This document shows positions 33,275 to 43,290 of a stretch of DNA of 64,000 nt, piece after piece. The number at the start of each line of letters is the position of its first letter. The stretch's first letter is position 1. The translations under genes and the position numbers were made by a program. Origin of the DNA: Pseudomonas gingeri (GTDB lineage Bacteria; Pseudomonadota; Gammaproteobacteria; Pseudomonadales; Pseudomonadaceae); the NCBI RefSeq assembly GCF_013385425.1, contig NZ_JACAQA010000004.1:194679-258678 (forward strand). The letters are read 5' to 3'. The notes beneath the pieces are model-generated. The model was not told the DNA's origin. It was given only the letters and a program-made list of their open reading frames with translations, and made no database searches.

Positions 33275-34636
33275 ATGCAAGCGACCAAGCAGACACACGT
33301 CCGCTATTTGATATTGCTCATGCTGTTCCTGGTGACCACGATCAACTACGCCGACCGTGCCACCATCGCCATTGCCGGCTCCAGCCTGCAAAAAAGCCTC
33401 GGCATCGACGCCGTCACCCTCGGTTATATCTTCTCCGCCTTCGGCTGGGCCTATGTGCTCGGGCAGATTCCCGGCGGCTGGCTGCTCGACCGTTTCGGCT
33501 CGAAAAAAGTCTACGCACTGAGCATCTTCACCTGGTCGCTGTTCACCGCCATGCAAGGTTATGTCGGCGAGTTCGGTGTCTCCACCGCGGTGGTCGCGCT
33601 GTTCATGCTGCGCTTCCTGGTGGGCCTGGCCGAAGCGCCATCCTTTCCCGGTAACGCCCGTATCGTCGCGGCCTGGTTCCCCACCGCCGAACGCGGCACC
33701 GCCTCGGCGATCTTCAACTCCGCGCAATACTTCGCCACCGTGCTGTTCGCGCCGCTGATGGGCTGGATCGTGTACACCTTCGGCTGGCAGCATGTGTTCC
33801 TGGTGATGGGTTGCCTGGGCGTGGTGTTCTCGCTGATCTGGCTGAAAGTTATCCACAGCCCGCGCCAGCACCCGATGATCAACGACGCCGAGTTCAACCA
33901 TATTGCCGAGAACGGCGGCATGGTCGACATGGACCAGGGCAAGGCCGCCGGTGGCGGTCCGAAGTGGGACTACGTGCGCCAGTTGCTGACCAACCGCATG
34001 ATGCTCGGTGTCTACCTCGGCCAGTACTGCATCAACGGCATCACCTATTTCTTCCTGACCTGGTTCCCGGTGTACCTGGTGCAGGAACGCGGCATGACCA
34101 TCCTCAAGGCCGGCTTTATCGCGTCCTTGCCGGCCATCTGCGGTTTTATCGGCGGTGTGCTGGGCGGGATCATTTCCGACTACCTGCTGCGCCGCGGCCA
34201 TTCCCTGACCTTCGCCCGCAAGGCGCCGATCATTGGCGGCCTGTTGCTTTCGACCACCATCGTCGCCTGCAACTATGTGGACATCGAATGGATGGTGGTG
34301 GGCTTCATGGCCCTGGCCTTCTTCGGCAAGGGCGTGGGTGCGCTGGGCTGGGCGGTGGTTTCCGATACCTCGCCGAAGCAGATTGCCGGTTTGAGTGGCG
34401 GCCTGTTCAACATGTTCGGCAATATCGCCTCCATCACCACGCCGATCGTGATCGGCTACATCATCAGCGCCACTGGTTCGTTCAAGTGGGCCCTGGTGTT
34501 TGTCGGCGCCAATGCGTTGTTGGCGGTGATCAGCTATGTGGTGATCGTCGGTGAGATCAAGCGTGTCGAACTGCGCGATCCGCCCGCCGGTCCCAAGCTC
34601 AATAGCGAGCCCCGTCTGTCCCAAGCCCATTCCTGA
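33275..34636 (+). CDS. MFS aldarate transporter (GudP/GarP-like)
   Basis: This 453-residue anion:cation symporter-family MFS protein probably imports glucarate and galactarate with protons. About twelve membrane segments are visible. The family signature [26 protein letters not shown] at the N terminus and [24 protein letters not shown] (the loop 2-3 motif) are typical of GudP, GarP and ExuT relatives. GGGAG lies 9 nt before the ATG. It is 11 nt from garD, so the two are co-transcribed. Confidence 0.9.
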   Translation: MQATKQTHVRYLILLMLFLVTTINYADRATIAIAGSSLQKSLGIDAVTLGYIFSAFGWAYVLGQIPGGWLLDRFGSKKVYALSIFTWSLFTAMQGYVGEFGVSTAVVALFMLRFLVGLAEAPSFPGNARIVAAWFPTAERGTASAIFNSAQYFATVLFAPLMGWIVYTFGWQHVFLVMGCLGVVFSLIWLKVIHSPRQHPMINDAEFNHIAENGGMVDMDQGKAAGGGPKWDYVRQLLTNRMMLGVYLGQYCINGITYFFLTWFPVYLVQERGMTILKAGFIASLPAICGFIGGVLGGIISDYLLRRGHSLTFARKAPIIGGLLLSTTIVACNYVDIEWMVVGFMALAFFGKGVGALGWAVVSDTSPKQIAGLSGGLFNMFGNIASITTPIVIGYIISATGSFKWALVFVGANALLAVISYVVIVGEIKRVELRDPPAGPKLNSEPRLSQAHS

Positions 34637-34647
34637 GGAGCGGCGTC

Positions 34648-36201
34648 ATGCAGTTGATTGAACATTCCGACTCGCCGCGCTATATCCGCCTGCACGAGCG
34701 GGACAATGTGGTGATCGTGGTCAATGACCAGGGTGTACCTGCCGGTACCGAGTTCCCGGACGGCCTGGTGACCCGCGAGCACATTCCCCAGAGCCACAAG
34801 GTGACGCTGGTGGATATCGCCGAGGGCGGCGAAGTGATCCGCTACGGCCAGGTTATCGGTTATGCGTTGCTGCCGATTCCCCTGGGCAGTTGGGTCAAGG
34901 AAGATCAACTGCGCATGCCTACCGCGCCGCCGCTGGACAGCCTGCCGCTGTCCACCGATGTGCCGGCGGCCCAGGCGCCGCTTGAGGGTTTCACCTTCGA
35001 AGGTTATCGCAATGCCGACGGTACCGTCGGTACGCGCAATATCCTCGGTATCACCACTACGGTGCAGTGCGTCACTGGTGTGCTGGACCATGCGGTCAAG
35101 CGCATCAAGGATGAATTGCTGCCCAAGTACCCCCATGTCGATGATGTGGTGGCATTGACCCACAGCTATGGCTGCGGCGTGGCGATTACCGCGACCGACG
35201 CCTATATTCCGATCCGCACCGTGCGCAACCTGGCGCGCAACCCGAACCTGGGCGGCGAAGCGCTGGTGATCAGCCTGGGCTGCGAGAAGTTGCAGGCCGG
35301 CCAGGTGATGCACGAGGGCGACAGCTCGGTGGATCTGAGTGAGCCCTGGTTGTATCGGCTGCAGGATTCCAGTCATGGTTTTACCGAGATGATCGAGCAG
35401 ATCATGGCGCTGGCGGAGACCCGTCTGAAGAAGCTCGATCTGCGGCGTCGGGAAACCGTGCCGGCGTCGGAGCTGATCCTCGGCATGCAGTGTGGCGGCA
35501 GTGATGCGTTTTCCGGGATCACCGCCAACCCGGCCTTGGGTTATGCCTCCGACCTGCTGCTGCGGGCCGGGGCGACGGTGATGTTTTCCGAAGTGACGGA
35601 AGTACGCGATGCGATCTACCTGCTGACCTCGCGGGCGGAAAACCTGCCGGTGGCCGAGGCGCTGGTGCGTGAGATGGATTGGTACGACCGCTACCTGGCC
35701 AAGGGCGAGGCGGACCGCAGCGCGAATACCACGCCGGGGAACAAGAAGGGCGGGTTGTCGAATATTGTCGAGAAGTCCCTGGGCTCCATCGTCAAGTCCG
35801 GCAGCAGTGCGATCAACGGCGTGCTTGGCCCTGGCGAACGTTTTACGCGCAAGGGCCTGATCTTCTGCGCGACGCCGGCCAGTGATTTTGTCTGCGGCAC
35901 CTTGCAGCTGGCGGCCGGGATGAACCTGCATGTGTTCACCACCGGGCGGGGTACGCCTTATGGGCTGGCAATGGCACCGGTGGTGAAGGTTTCGACCCGT
36001 ACCGAGCTGGCACAACGTTGGCCGGACCTGATCGATATCGATGCCGGGCGGATTGCCACCGGGCGGGCAACGATCGAGGACCTGGGTTGGGAGTTGTTCA
36101 ACTACTACCTGGATGTCGCCAGCGGCCGGAAAAAGACCTGGGCCGAGCAGCACAAGCTGCACAACGACATTACCTTGTTCAATCCGGCGCCGATTACCTG
36201 A
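34648..36201 (+). CDS. garD: Galactarate dehydratase
   Basis: GarD dehydrates galactarate (meso-galactaric acid) to 5-keto-4-deoxyglucarate, the substrate of KdgD. The 517-residue protein has an N-terminal SAF-like domain (about 1-90) and the UxaA/GarD catalytic region: [26 protein letters not shown] and [21 protein letters not shown]. The length matches the family. GAGGAG precedes the ATG. No glucarate dehydratase (gudD) gene is visible in this window, so glucarate use would need a copy elsewhere. Confidence 0.95.
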   Translation: MQLIEHSDSPRYIRLHERDNVVIVVNDQGVPAGTEFPDGLVTREHIPQSHKVTLVDIAEGGEVIRYGQVIGYALLPIPLGSWVKEDQLRMPTAPPLDSLPLSTDVPAAQAPLEGFTFEGYRNADGTVGTRNILGITTTVQCVTGVLDHAVKRIKDELLPKYPHVDDVVALTHSYGCGVAITATDAYIPIRTVRNLARNPNLGGEALVISLGCEKLQAGQVMHEGDSSVDLSEPWLYRLQDSSHGFTEMIEQIMALAETRLKKLDLRRRETVPASELILGMQCGGSDAFSGITANPALGYASDLLLRAGATVMFSEVTEVRDAIYLLTSRAENLPVAEALVREMDWYDRYLAKGEADRSANTTPGNKKGGLSNIVEKSLGSIVKSGSSAINGVLGPGERFTRKGLIFCATPASDFVCGTLQLAAGMNLHVFTTGRGTPYGLAMAPVVKVSTRTELAQRWPDLIDIDAGRIATGRATIEDLGWELFNYYLDVASGRKKTWAEQHKLHNDITLFNPAPIT

Positions 36202-36221
36202 GTCTCAAGGACGCCATCAAT

Positions 36222-36299
36222 CCTGTAGGAGCATGGCTTGCCAGCGAAGGGGCCCGTAAGATCGCCAAAAGCTTCGCGGGCAAGCCCTGCTCCTACAGG
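36222..36299. repeat. Inverted REP pair (REPIN) after garD
   Basis: CCTGTAGGAGCATGGCTTGC and its inverted partner GCAAGCCCTGCTCCTACAGG flank a short spacer. The pair could fold into one long hairpin and end the garD transcript region. Confidence 0.85.
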
Positions 36300-36376
36300 T
36301 TATTTGGCGTTTTCAATATCTCACTTCCTTAACTGACTGGTATTTGAGCAACCCCGCTCGCCACATTGTGGTGTTT

Positions 36377-37285
36377 TTAAAACACCGACCAACCAATCCG
36401 CTCGCTCAGCAGCTCCAACGCCGCCATCCCCACCAGCGAGTTGCCGGCCGCATTCAGCTCCGGTGCCCAGACGCACACGGTAAAGCGCCCCGGCACCACC
36501 GCGACAATCCCGCCACCCACGCCGCTCTTGCCCGGCAAGCCGACGCGATAGGCAAAGTTCCCGGCCTCGTCATACAGCCCGCTGGTGGCCATGATCGAGT
36601 TGACCTGCTGGGTCTGGCGCCGGGTCAGGATCTGCTCGCCGCTGTGCTTGCAGAAGCCGTCATTGGCCAGGAAACCGAACGCCCGCGCCAGGTCGATGCA
36701 GTTCATGCGCAGGGCACAGTGGCTGAAATAGCTGCGCAGCACGGCTTCGACATCGTTGTGAAAATTGCCGAATGACTGCATCAGATAGGCCATGGCCGCG
36801 TTGCGCGCCCGGTGCTGGTACTCCGACTCGGCCACCTTGCCGTCCACCATGACCTGCATATTGCCCGACAGGCGCCGGGCGAAATCGCGCATCGACAGCG
36901 CCGGCGCGGCGAAGCGCGATTGATTGATATCGCAGATCACCAGGGCGCCGGCGTTGATAAACGGGTTACGTGGACGACCGCGTTCGAACTCCAGCTGCAC
37001 CAGCGAGTTGAACGGCTGTCCGGAGGGTTCATGGCCCAGCCGCTCCCAGATGGCCTCGCCGGAGTGGTTGATCGCCTGCACCAGGCTGAAGACCTTGGAA
37101 ATACTCTGGATCGAGAACGGCGTCTGTGCGTCGCCGGCGCAGAACATTTCGCCGTCGTTGCCATACACGGCAATACCCAACTGATTGGCCGGCACATCCG
37201 CCAGCGCCGGAATGTAATTGGCCACCTTGCCCTGGCCGATCAAGGGCCGGACTTCATCGAGGATCTCGTTCAACAGCGCTTGCAT
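36377..37285 (-). CDS. glsA: Glutaminase
   Basis: This serine-dependent beta-lactamase-like amidohydrolase converts L-glutamine to glutamate and ammonia. With the ATG at 37285 it has 302 residues, the standard bacterial length. The catalytic Ser-x-x-Lys motif is SISK at 61-64. The conserved [36 protein letters not shown] and [18 protein letters not shown] segments are complete. A GTG six codons upstream is possible, but neither start has a strong ribosome site. It is monocistronic. Confidence 0.93.
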   Translation of the reverse strand: MQALLNEILDEVRPLIGQGKVANYIPALADVPANQLGIAVYGNDGEMFCAGDAQTPFSIQSISKVFSLVQAINHSGEAIWERLGHEPSGQPFNSLVQLEFERGRPRNPFINAGALVICDINQSRFAAPALSMRDFARRLSGNMQVMVDGKVAESEYQHRARNAAMAYLMQSFGNFHNDVEAVLRSYFSHCALRMNCIDLARAFGFLANDGFCKHSGEQILTRRQTQQVNSIMATSGLYDEAGNFAYRVGLPGKSGVGGGIVAVVPGRFTVCVWAPELNAAGNSLVGMAALELLSERIGWSVF

Positions 37286-37488
37286 GCTCGGGCTCGCAGT
37301 CACTTCCCGCCGGGTTGCGGGGCTACATGCTGCTAGACGCCGCGTGCGGGCTTCGGAGCACAGTTTTTACGCTCGGGGTTGAGCCGTTGGCGCCTGTGTG
37401 GACCGGATCAGTTCGTACTCGTTGAGACCGGAGCAGAGGCGGGGGTAAACTGCCTGCCCCGTGTAATGTCTGTTGGCTGGAGCCGGTA

Positions 37489-37776
37489 ATGCGCAAAGAT
37501 AAGAAACAGGTGATTGGTGACGAGATCGGCGATGCGCAGATCAAGTTGTTTCTCGATTTCGAGCCGGTCGACGCCACTTCGCCGTCCCTGCACAAACTGA
37601 TCAAGGCCTATCGTGGCCTGCGTATCGACGATTTCGAGCGCTTCCTGGGGTTCTTCAAGGAAGCCGGTTACGACCTCGACGGTAAAGACGAGCACGGCCA
37701 GGACTTCGTGAGCCTGATCCGCGACCAGCGTAATGCCGGCGACTATATCGAGTTGATCGACAAGGCTCGCGGGTAA
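37489..37776 (+). CDS. PA4642-family conserved protein
   Basis: This is a 95-residue soluble protein conserved in pseudomonads, of unknown function. It begins MRKDKKQVIGDEIGDAQIKLFLDFEPVDATSPSLHKLIKAYRGLR and is rich in charged residues with helical character; no membrane segment, cysteine cluster or known motif was seen. It lies opposite mqo in the same arrangement as PA4642 near mqoB in P. aeruginosa, as I recall. A GGAG sequence lies about 10 nt before the ATG. Confidence 0.8.
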   Translation: MRKDKKQVIGDEIGDAQIKLFLDFEPVDATSPSLHKLIKAYRGLRIDDFERFLGFFKEAGYDLDGKDEHGQDFVSLIRDQRNAGDYIELIDKARG

Positions 37777-37800
37777 GATTCAAGACCGCGTTGCCTGCAT

Positions 37801-37887
37801 CGCGAGCAAGCTTGCTCCTACAATGCTGCGGCGAACCGATATTTTGCGTACGGCGCCATTCCTGTAGGAGCAAGCTTGCTCGCGATG
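37801..37887. repeat. Inverted REP pair after the PA4642-like gene
   Basis: CGCGAGCAAGCTTGCTCCTACA at 37801-37822 and TGTAGGAGCAAGCTTGCTCG at 37864-37883 are inverted copies. The core AGCAAGCTTGCT is itself palindromic and differs from the GGGCTTGCCC subtype elsewhere in the window. Confidence 0.85.
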
Positions 37888-37920
37888 AACGATAACGCGG
37901 GCTTTCGTTGAATCCTGATC

Positions 37921-37964
37921 AAAAAAAACGCCCCGCTCTTCAACCGAAGAGCGGGGCGTTTTTT
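37921..37964. terminator. Bidirectional terminator downstream of mqo
   Basis: A perfect 19-bp stem (A6 CGCCCCGCTCTTC / GAAGAGCGGGGCG T6) with a 4-nt loop has A and T runs on both sides, so it works for either strand. It lies 13 nt past the mqo stop. Confidence 0.93.
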
Positions 37965-37977
37965 GTCAGCGATCACC

Positions 37978-39486
37978 TCAAGCGTAGCTTTCGGTCTCGC
38001 TGCTCGGCTCAACCAGTTCCAGGCGAACGTTGTTCTGCGCATTGATCTGGCGATACAACGCTGCATCCGTCTCCAGGACTTTTTCCCGTGCCGGGAAAAT
38101 TTCGTGGAGCTTGGCTGCCCACTCACCCTTGGCCTTGTCCGCGAAGCAGCGCTCGATCAGTTCCAGCATGATCGACACGGTCACCGAAGCGCCCGGCGAT
38201 GCGCCGAGCAGGGCGGCCAGCGAACCGTCCTTCGCCGCCACCAGTTCGGTACCGAACTGCAGGACGCCGCCTTTCTTCGCGTCTTTCTTGATGATCTGTA
38301 CCCGCTGGCCGGCCGTTTCCAGGCGCCAGTCCTCGGCTTTCACCTCCGGGTAGAAGCGGCGCAGGGATTCCAGGCGCTGCTCCATGGACTGCATCACTTC
38401 GCTGATCAGGTACTTGGTCAGGTCCATGTTGTCACGGGCCACGGCCAGCATCGGGCCGATATTGCCGGCGCGTACCGACAGTGGCAGGTCCATCAGCGAA
38501 CCGTGCTTGAGGAACTTGGTGGTGAAACCGGCATAGGGCCCGAACAGCAGGGATTTCTTGCCATCGACCACGCGGGTGTCCAGGTGCGGCACGGACATCG
38601 GTGGCGAACCCACGGCGGCCTGGCTGTAGACCTTGGCCTGGTGGTGCTTGACCACATCCGGGTTGTCGCAGCGCAGCCATTGGCCGCTTACCGGGAAGCC
38701 GCCGAAGCCCTTGCTTTCCTCGATGCCCGAAGCTTGCAGCAGCGGCAAGGCCGCGCCACCGGCACCGAGGAAGACGAACTTGGCATCGACGTCACGGCTG
38801 TTGCCGCTGTTCACATCCTTGATGCTTACGGTCCAGCCGGCGCCATTGCGCTTGAGGCCGGTGACGCGCTTGCAGTACTTGACCTGGGCATCGGGTGTGC
38901 TGGTCAGGTGCTTGAGCAACTGATTGGTCAGGGCGCCGAAGTTGACGTCGGTGCCTTTCATCACGCGGGTCGCGGCAATCGCCTCGTCGGCCGCGCGGCC
39001 CGGCATCATCAGCGGCATCCACTCGGCCATCTTCGCGCGGTCTTCGGTGTATTCCATCTCGGCGAAGGCATGGTGCGGATGCATGGCTTCAAAGCGCTTC
39101 TTGAGGAAGTCCACGCCTTTTTCGCCCTGGACGAAACTCAGGTGCGGCACCGGGCTGATGAAGGATTTGCACGAGCCGAAGGTGCCTTTCTGGGTCAGAT
39201 AGGCCCAGAACTGCTTCGACACCTCGAACTGGGTGTTGATGTGCACGGCTTTCTTGATGTCGATGGAGCCGTCAGCCGCCTGCGGCGTGTAGTTCAGCTC
39301 GCACAGCCCGGCATGGCCGGTGCCGGCGTTGTTCCACGGGTTGGAACTCTCCGCGGCACCGGAATCCATCAGCTCGACGACTTCCAGCTTGATCGCGGGG
39401 TCGAGCTCCTTGAGCAGCACCGCAAGGGTGGCACTCATGATGCCGGCCCCAACCAGGACCACATCAACTGCTTCGTTATGCGCCAT
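37978..39486 (-). CDS. mqo: Malate:quinone oxidoreductase
   Basis: This membrane-associated FAD enzyme oxidises malate to oxaloacetate and passes electrons to quinone, serving the TCA cycle. It has 502 residues. The dinucleotide motif is [19 protein letters not shown] near residue 9. The conserved blocks [22 protein letters not shown] and [21 protein letters not shown] are those of the Mqo family. In P. aeruginosa the corresponding neighbour of PA4642 is mqoB. Transcription ends at the strong terminator just downstream. Confidence 0.95.
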   Translation of the reverse strand: MAHNEAVDVVLVGAGIMSATLAVLLKELDPAIKLEVVELMDSGAAESSNPWNNAGTGHAGLCELNYTPQAADGSIDIKKAVHINTQFEVSKQFWAYLTQKGTFGSCKSFISPVPHLSFVQGEKGVDFLKKRFEAMHPHHAFAEMEYTEDRAKMAEWMPLMMPGRAADEAIAATRVMKGTDVNFGALTNQLLKHLTSTPDAQVKYCKRVTGLKRNGAGWTVSIKDVNSGNSRDVDAKFVFLGAGGAALPLLQASGIEESKGFGGFPVSGQWLRCDNPDVVKHHQAKVYSQAAVGSPPMSVPHLDTRVVDGKKSLLFGPYAGFTTKFLKHGSLMDLPLSVRAGNIGPMLAVARDNMDLTKYLISEVMQSMEQRLESLRRFYPEVKAEDWRLETAGQRVQIIKKDAKKGGVLQFGTELVAAKDGSLAALLGASPGASVTVSIMLELIERCFADKAKGEWAAKLHEIFPAREKVLETDAALYRQINAQNNVRLELVEPSSETESYA

Positions 39487-40415
39487 TAACGCGTCTCCAA
39501 AATCTGCAGCACCACATTGACGGCATGGCTGCCGGGCATGGGCGGGGCACGTTTGACGTTAGCCCAGCAATGACCCGACCAGGATGGCCATGTCCGATTC
39601 TTCGCAATTTCTTGCAACTTCAGCGGACGCTGCCGGTGGGCCCAAGGTGCGTATGAACGCATGTGTGGGCAACACGGGCAATTCGACTTATGGTCAAGAG
39701 CGTCCGATTCGTGCAACCAAATCCGTAAGCGAACAGGCGTCAAGCACCTGTCGGGGTGTATCGGGTCCTGTGTGATGAGGTCGTTGGGGACGCTGATGGT
39801 GCCTGTTCAGACGCGAAACTATTCATTTGTTCGCCACACTCTCGTGAAGTTGTGAAAACCCGTTTTTTCACGCTCTTTTGAAGACGTGAACCTCAAAAAA
39901 GGGCTGCCGCGGTCTGTCACCGGGCCCGCGGTGCGAATACCCGCCGGGAAGGGCAGGCGGCACGGGCCAACAACTCAGTGAGCGAGCACAAGGGCAGCTC
40001 TGGCAGATTCGCTGAAAACGGTGGTTTGCGCAGGTAACGGCAAGCTCGCCGGCTTCACTCGATCTGTGTGGGCGGCTCTCTGTGGGCAATACGAAGGTGC
40101 CGATGCAAGCGCATTGGCGGTGCTGCGAGGCCCGATCAGGAGACGTCCTTATAATCGGGGGGAGATTGTAACTAAGAAACGGGGGGAAATGGTCGTGTTT
40201 AATGACTTTTATTCGACATCTGGTCAGATGCCGGGCAGCGGCATCGTTCAGAGGCCGTGCGCAGGGTTGCAGAACCCTGTGACAGGCTTGTGACGGGAAC
40301 GCTGGCCGGCCGGGTTTGTCAGACTTTTCAGCAAGCCGTGGTGGCGCTGGTGAGCGACGCCCGGGCCCCGCTATACTCAGCATCTGAATGATGCCTGGTC
40401 CTTGGAGAGATGAGC
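39487..40415. other. Long intergenic region upstream of mqo and the YajG-like gene
   Basis: This 929-nt gap should hold the divergent promoters of mqo and the lipoprotein gene. A TATACT -10-like element at 40372-40377 lies 38 nt before the lipoprotein start. Another -10-like TATAAT near 40150 precedes two GGGGGGA tracts. No convincing gene was found; the open frames here look like random high-GC ORFs. An sRNA cannot be excluded. Confidence 0.4.
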
Positions 40416-41000
40416 ATGTTGCAACGCCTGTTGTTCGGTTTGATCACTGTAACCAGTTTGACACTTGTCGGCTGTGCCAACAGCCCGCAACAACTCAGCC
40501 CGCAGCCCACGCTCACTACTCAACTGGCGCCGGTCGGTCATGGCCAGCCGGTGGTGGTGCGGGTGGTGGACGGTCGTCGTTCGCCGGTATTGGGCACGCG
40601 GGGCGGTCTGTACCCTGAAACCAGCGCGATTACCGTGCAAGGCGCCGACCTGATCCCGAAACTGCAGGCCCAGGCTGAAGCGGCCGTGCGCCTGTTGGGT
40701 TTTACCCCTTCGCCGAATGCGATGAATGCGCCGACCCTGACCGTGACCTTGTCCGACCTGACCTATCAGTCGCCGAAAGAAGGCGTCTACGTGACCGAAG
40801 CGACCATCGGAGCCAACTTCCGCTCCGATGTGACCAACGCCAACCGTCGTTACAGCGGTAGCTACGGGGCGTCGTTGAACCAGCGTTTCGGCATGGCGCC
40901 GAACGAAGAGTCGAACACCAAGTTGATCAGCGACGTGTTGAGCGATGCGCTGACCCGGGTGTTCAAGGACCCGAAAATCGGCCAAGTGCTGAGCGAGTAA
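40416..41000 (+). CDS. YajG-family lipoprotein
   Basis: This 194-residue lipoprotein has a signal peptide with the lipobox LVGC (cysteine at residue 20 when starting MLQRLLFG). The rest matches the YajG family: VVVRVVDGR, LGTRGGLYPETSAI, and a long beta-strand and helix pattern ending VLSDALTRVFKDPKIGQVL. The role is unknown; it is probably anchored to a membrane facing the periplasm. The ATG at 40416 is preferred to that at 40410 because GGAGAG then lies 7 nt upstream. Confidence 0.87.
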   Translation: MLQRLLFGLITVTSLTLVGCANSPQQLSPQPTLTTQLAPVGHGQPVVVRVVDGRRSPVLGTRGGLYPETSAITVQGADLIPKLQAQAEAAVRLLGFTPSPNAMNAPTLTVTLSDLTYQSPKEGVYVTEATIGANFRSDVTNANRRYSGSYGASLNQRFGMAPNEESNTKLISDVLSDALTRVFKDPKIGQVLSE

Positions 41001-41021
41001 GCTGAGTGGTGTGGAGCCGGC

Positions 41022-41228
41022 TCACGCCGCCTCCACATAAAGATCCAGCATGCTCACTCCGGTCAGCAGATCGGCTTCCGGCAGGTCGGCGTGCTGGTGC
41101 CCGCCCAGGGCGCAATAGACCAGCCAATGGCGGTCCTGGACATTGAACGACATGGCGTCCACCAGGGCTTGCTGTTCGTCACTGGGGGCGATCAGATAAA
41201 GCCGATCCTGGTTTTCTGCGTGCAGCAT
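41022..41228 (-). CDS. Small conserved hypothetical protein
   Basis: This 68-residue protein (MLHAENQDRLYLIAPSDEQQALVDAMSFNVQDRHWLVYCALGGHQHADLPEADLL...) has a good ribosome site, CGGAG, 6 nt before the ATG. It is soluble and acidic, with no recognised motif. It converges on the YajG-like gene with 21 nt between stops. Function unknown. Confidence 0.65.
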   Translation of the reverse strand: MLHAENQDRLYLIAPSDEQQALVDAMSFNVQDRHWLVYCALGGHQHADLPEADLLTGVSMLDLYVEAA

Positions 41229-41318
41229 GACAAGCTCCGTGGGCTATCGAGGGGCGACAGACTGGCTTGTTAAGGTGACGTTCCGGTGACAACGGAAATT
41301 AACCCGACCAACAGAAAC

Positions 41319-41347
41319 AACAACGGCGCCCGTGGGCGCCGTTGTTG
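41319..41347. terminator. Terminator downstream of the acyltransferase
   Basis: A perfect 13-bp stem AACAACGGCGCCC / GGGCGCCGTTGTT with a 2-nt gap lies 15 nt beyond the acyltransferase stop on the minus strand. T content after the stem is modest (TGTTTC on the minus side). Confidence 0.7.
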
Positions 41348-41361
41348 TTTGCAGATCTTGG

Positions 41362-42528
41362 CTATGGAAGCCCCAGACCGGCTTTGACCCGATACTGATT
41401 ACGCACCGGCGTGGCGTATTGCTGCACCAGGTACGGACGGTGCTCGACCGGGCAGGCGTCCAGGCGTTCCTGCCATTGCGCCTGGGCCTTGGCCAGTTCG
41501 TCGGCGGCAAACACCTGGGCGGCGCCCGGTACCTGCAATTGCGGATCGGCGTCGCTCCACTGGGCATACGCCAGGTAATGCACCGGGAACAGGCGATAAC
41601 CTTCGAGGATCTGCCGGTCCATTTCCGTGGCCAGGACCTTGGTGTCCTCGAACTCGCCGGTCAGTGGCGCGGCGAAATTCACATGGACCCGGCCCTTGTA
41701 GCCGGTGATGCCCTTGGCGATGCTGACGTCATCCTCGCCTGGCGCCTTGGTGTAGCTGCCGGTGGTGGCGCGGATATACAACTCGCGGGCCTTGGCCTGG
41801 TCGCAGGGATCATATTCGTAGCTGATGGACACGGGAGTCAGGTTCAGCGAACGGATGACCTCGGCGAACGGCTCGTCCTTGCGGCTCATGTGGAACATTT
41901 TCAGGATCGCCGATTCGGTACGGTCATCACCGTCCTTGGCCCGGCCTTCGGCCTGGGCGATCCAGATCGACTGGCAATCATGACGGATCGAATGGTTGAT
42001 ATAGGCCGAGAGCAATTGATAGGCGGCCATCTTTTCCCGCCGTCCGGCGATCGAGCGGTGCACGATAAAGCTCTTGTTCAGGCGCATCAGGTCGCTGACA
42101 AACGGCTTCTGCAGCAGGTTGTCACCGATGGCGATACGCGGTGTGGGCAAACCGGCGTGATACACGGCATAGTTGACGAACGCCGGGTCCATCACGATGT
42201 CCCGGTGGTTGGCCAGGAACAGGTAGGCCTGGCCTGACTTGAACTGTTCGACGCCGGTGTAGGTGACGCCGTCGGTGGCGCGCTCGATGGTCTGGTCGAC
42301 GTAGACCTCGACCTTGTCCTGCAAGGTGGCGACCGAGGTCACGCCGGCGAACTCACGGCGCAGGCGGTGGGCGATCAAGGGTCTGAGCAGCCAGCCGAAG
42401 GCACCGGCCAGGCGCGGGAAGCGGAAGTGGGTGAGGATATCTAGAAACGCCTGGTCGCCGAACAGCCGGGCCATGACGGCCGGTACTTCACTGTCGTCGT
42501 AAGGTCGGATGGTATCGAATTCGCCCAT
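41362..42528 (-). CDS. Glycerolipid-type acyltransferase (PlsC-like)
   Basis: This 388-residue protein belongs to the 1-acyl-glycerol-3-phosphate acyltransferase superfamily and probably transfers acyl groups at the membrane. The catalytic motif is AYLFLANHRDIVMDPAF, with H108 and D114 separated by five residues rather than the usual four. The later FIVHRS segment and WIAQAEGRAKDG match the substrate-binding block (usually FPEGTRS). No long hydrophobic helix is obvious. The precise substrate is unknown. The gene is divergent from the CPXCG gene. Confidence 0.78.
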   Translation of the reverse strand: MGEFDTIRPYDDSEVPAVMARLFGDQAFLDILTHFRFPRLAGAFGWLLRPLIAHRLRREFAGVTSVATLQDKVEVYVDQTIERATDGVTYTGVEQFKSGQAYLFLANHRDIVMDPAFVNYAVYHAGLPTPRIAIGDNLLQKPFVSDLMRLNKSFIVHRSIAGRREKMAAYQLLSAYINHSIRHDCQSIWIAQAEGRAKDGDDRTESAILKMFHMSRKDEPFAEVIRSLNLTPVSISYEYDPCDQAKARELYIRATTGSYTKAPGEDDVSIAKGITGYKGRVHVNFAAPLTGEFEDTKVLATEMDRQILEGYRLFPVHYLAYAQWSDADPQLQVPGAAQVFAADELAKAQAQWQERLDACPVEHRPYLVQQYATPVRNQYRVKAGLGLP

Positions 42529-42671
42529 ATTCTCTCTTGTTGGAAACGGCTAGGGTAAGTAGAGGTTTGAGTGATAAATAACAAAGCCCGGTCTGGAAAA
42601 TAAAGCCCAGACATAAAATAGCCTTGCAAATAGACCGGCGATTATACGCACAAGTCACTTCGGAGGCCGCG

Positions 42672-42857
42672 ATGCTGGAAACTGAGCGTTACGAATGTCC
42701 CTATTGTGGTGAAATCGGTGAGGCGGTGCTGGATGTATACAGCGGCGACCAGACCTATATCGAGGACTGCGCGGTGTGCTGTCGACCGATCACCTTTGTC
42801 CTGCAGACCGATGGCGAGGAATGGATGCTCGACGTTTACAGCGAGAACGAGCGATGA
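42672..42857 (+). CDS. CPXCG-motif cysteine-rich small protein
   Basis: This 61-residue protein carries two cysteine pairs, CPYCGE at residues 9-14 and CAVCCRP near 35-41, forming a likely zinc ribbon. This is the conserved CPXCG-motif family common in gammaproteobacteria. The ATG at 42672 has GGAGG 5 nt upstream and fixes the start over a longer frame. The next gene begins 10 nt after its stop, so they form an operon. The function is unknown. Confidence 0.85.
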   Translation: MLETERYECPYCGEIGEAVLDVYSGDQTYIEDCAVCCRPITFVLQTDGEEWMLDVYSENER

Positions 42858-42867
42858 GGGCGCCCCC

Positions 42868-43128
42868 ATGCAGCGTATCTACGAGCCGGAAAACCTGATG
42901 GAAGGCGAGCTGCTGCAAGGCATGCTCGCCAGTGAAGGGATTCAGGCGCACCTGGCGGGGCGTGACTTGCTGGGTGGGGTAGGGGAGTTGCCGGTCTTCG
43001 GCTTACTGGCCCTGGCGGTGGACAATGACCAGGCGCAATGCGCGCGGGAGCTGATCGCCGCGTACAATGCGGCGTTGCCGCTGGCCGGCGACGAGCCGGA
43101 GAGTTTTCCGGATGTGCTGGTCTGTTAG
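42868..43128 (+). CDS. DUF2007-family protein
   Basis: This 86-residue protein starts MQRIYEPENLMEGELLQGMLASEGIQAHLAGRDLLGGVGELP and matches the DUF2007 family (a small ferredoxin-like fold described as putative signal transducers). ELIAAYNAALP near 56-66 completes the fold. It follows the CPXCG gene by 10 nt with GAGGG upstream. Its role is unknown. A REP pair follows at 43151. Confidence 0.83.
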   Translation: MQRIYEPENLMEGELLQGMLASEGIQAHLAGRDLLGGVGELPVFGLLALAVDNDQAQCARELIAAYNAALPLAGDEPESFPDVLVC

Positions 43129-43150
43129 TTTCTTGAAAGCACCGCGCACC

Positions 43151-43237
43151 TTGTGGGAGCCGGCTTGCTGGCGATGGTGTCCGTCAGGGCGCTGCAAGGC
43201 TCAAGGGCCTCATCGCCGGCAAGCCAGCTCCTACAGG
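43151..43237. repeat. Inverted REP pair between the DUF2007 and SRAP genes
   Basis: TTGTGGGAGCCGGCTTGCTG at 43151 and its inverted partner ATCGCCGGCAAGCCAGCTCC ending TACA near 43236 flank a 30-nt spacer. The core GCCGGCTTGCTGGCGATG defines a third REP subtype in the window. Confidence 0.8.
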
Positions 43238-43290
43238 GACTGTGTTGTACCTTGATTGCCCCGCGTTTTTGAAAAGAGCCGTATTGCCCC

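Noticed and set aside
40021..40293. A 90-codon plus-strand frame in the gap before the YajG-like gene
   Set aside because: No ribosome site, no family resemblance and unusual composition; likely chance.
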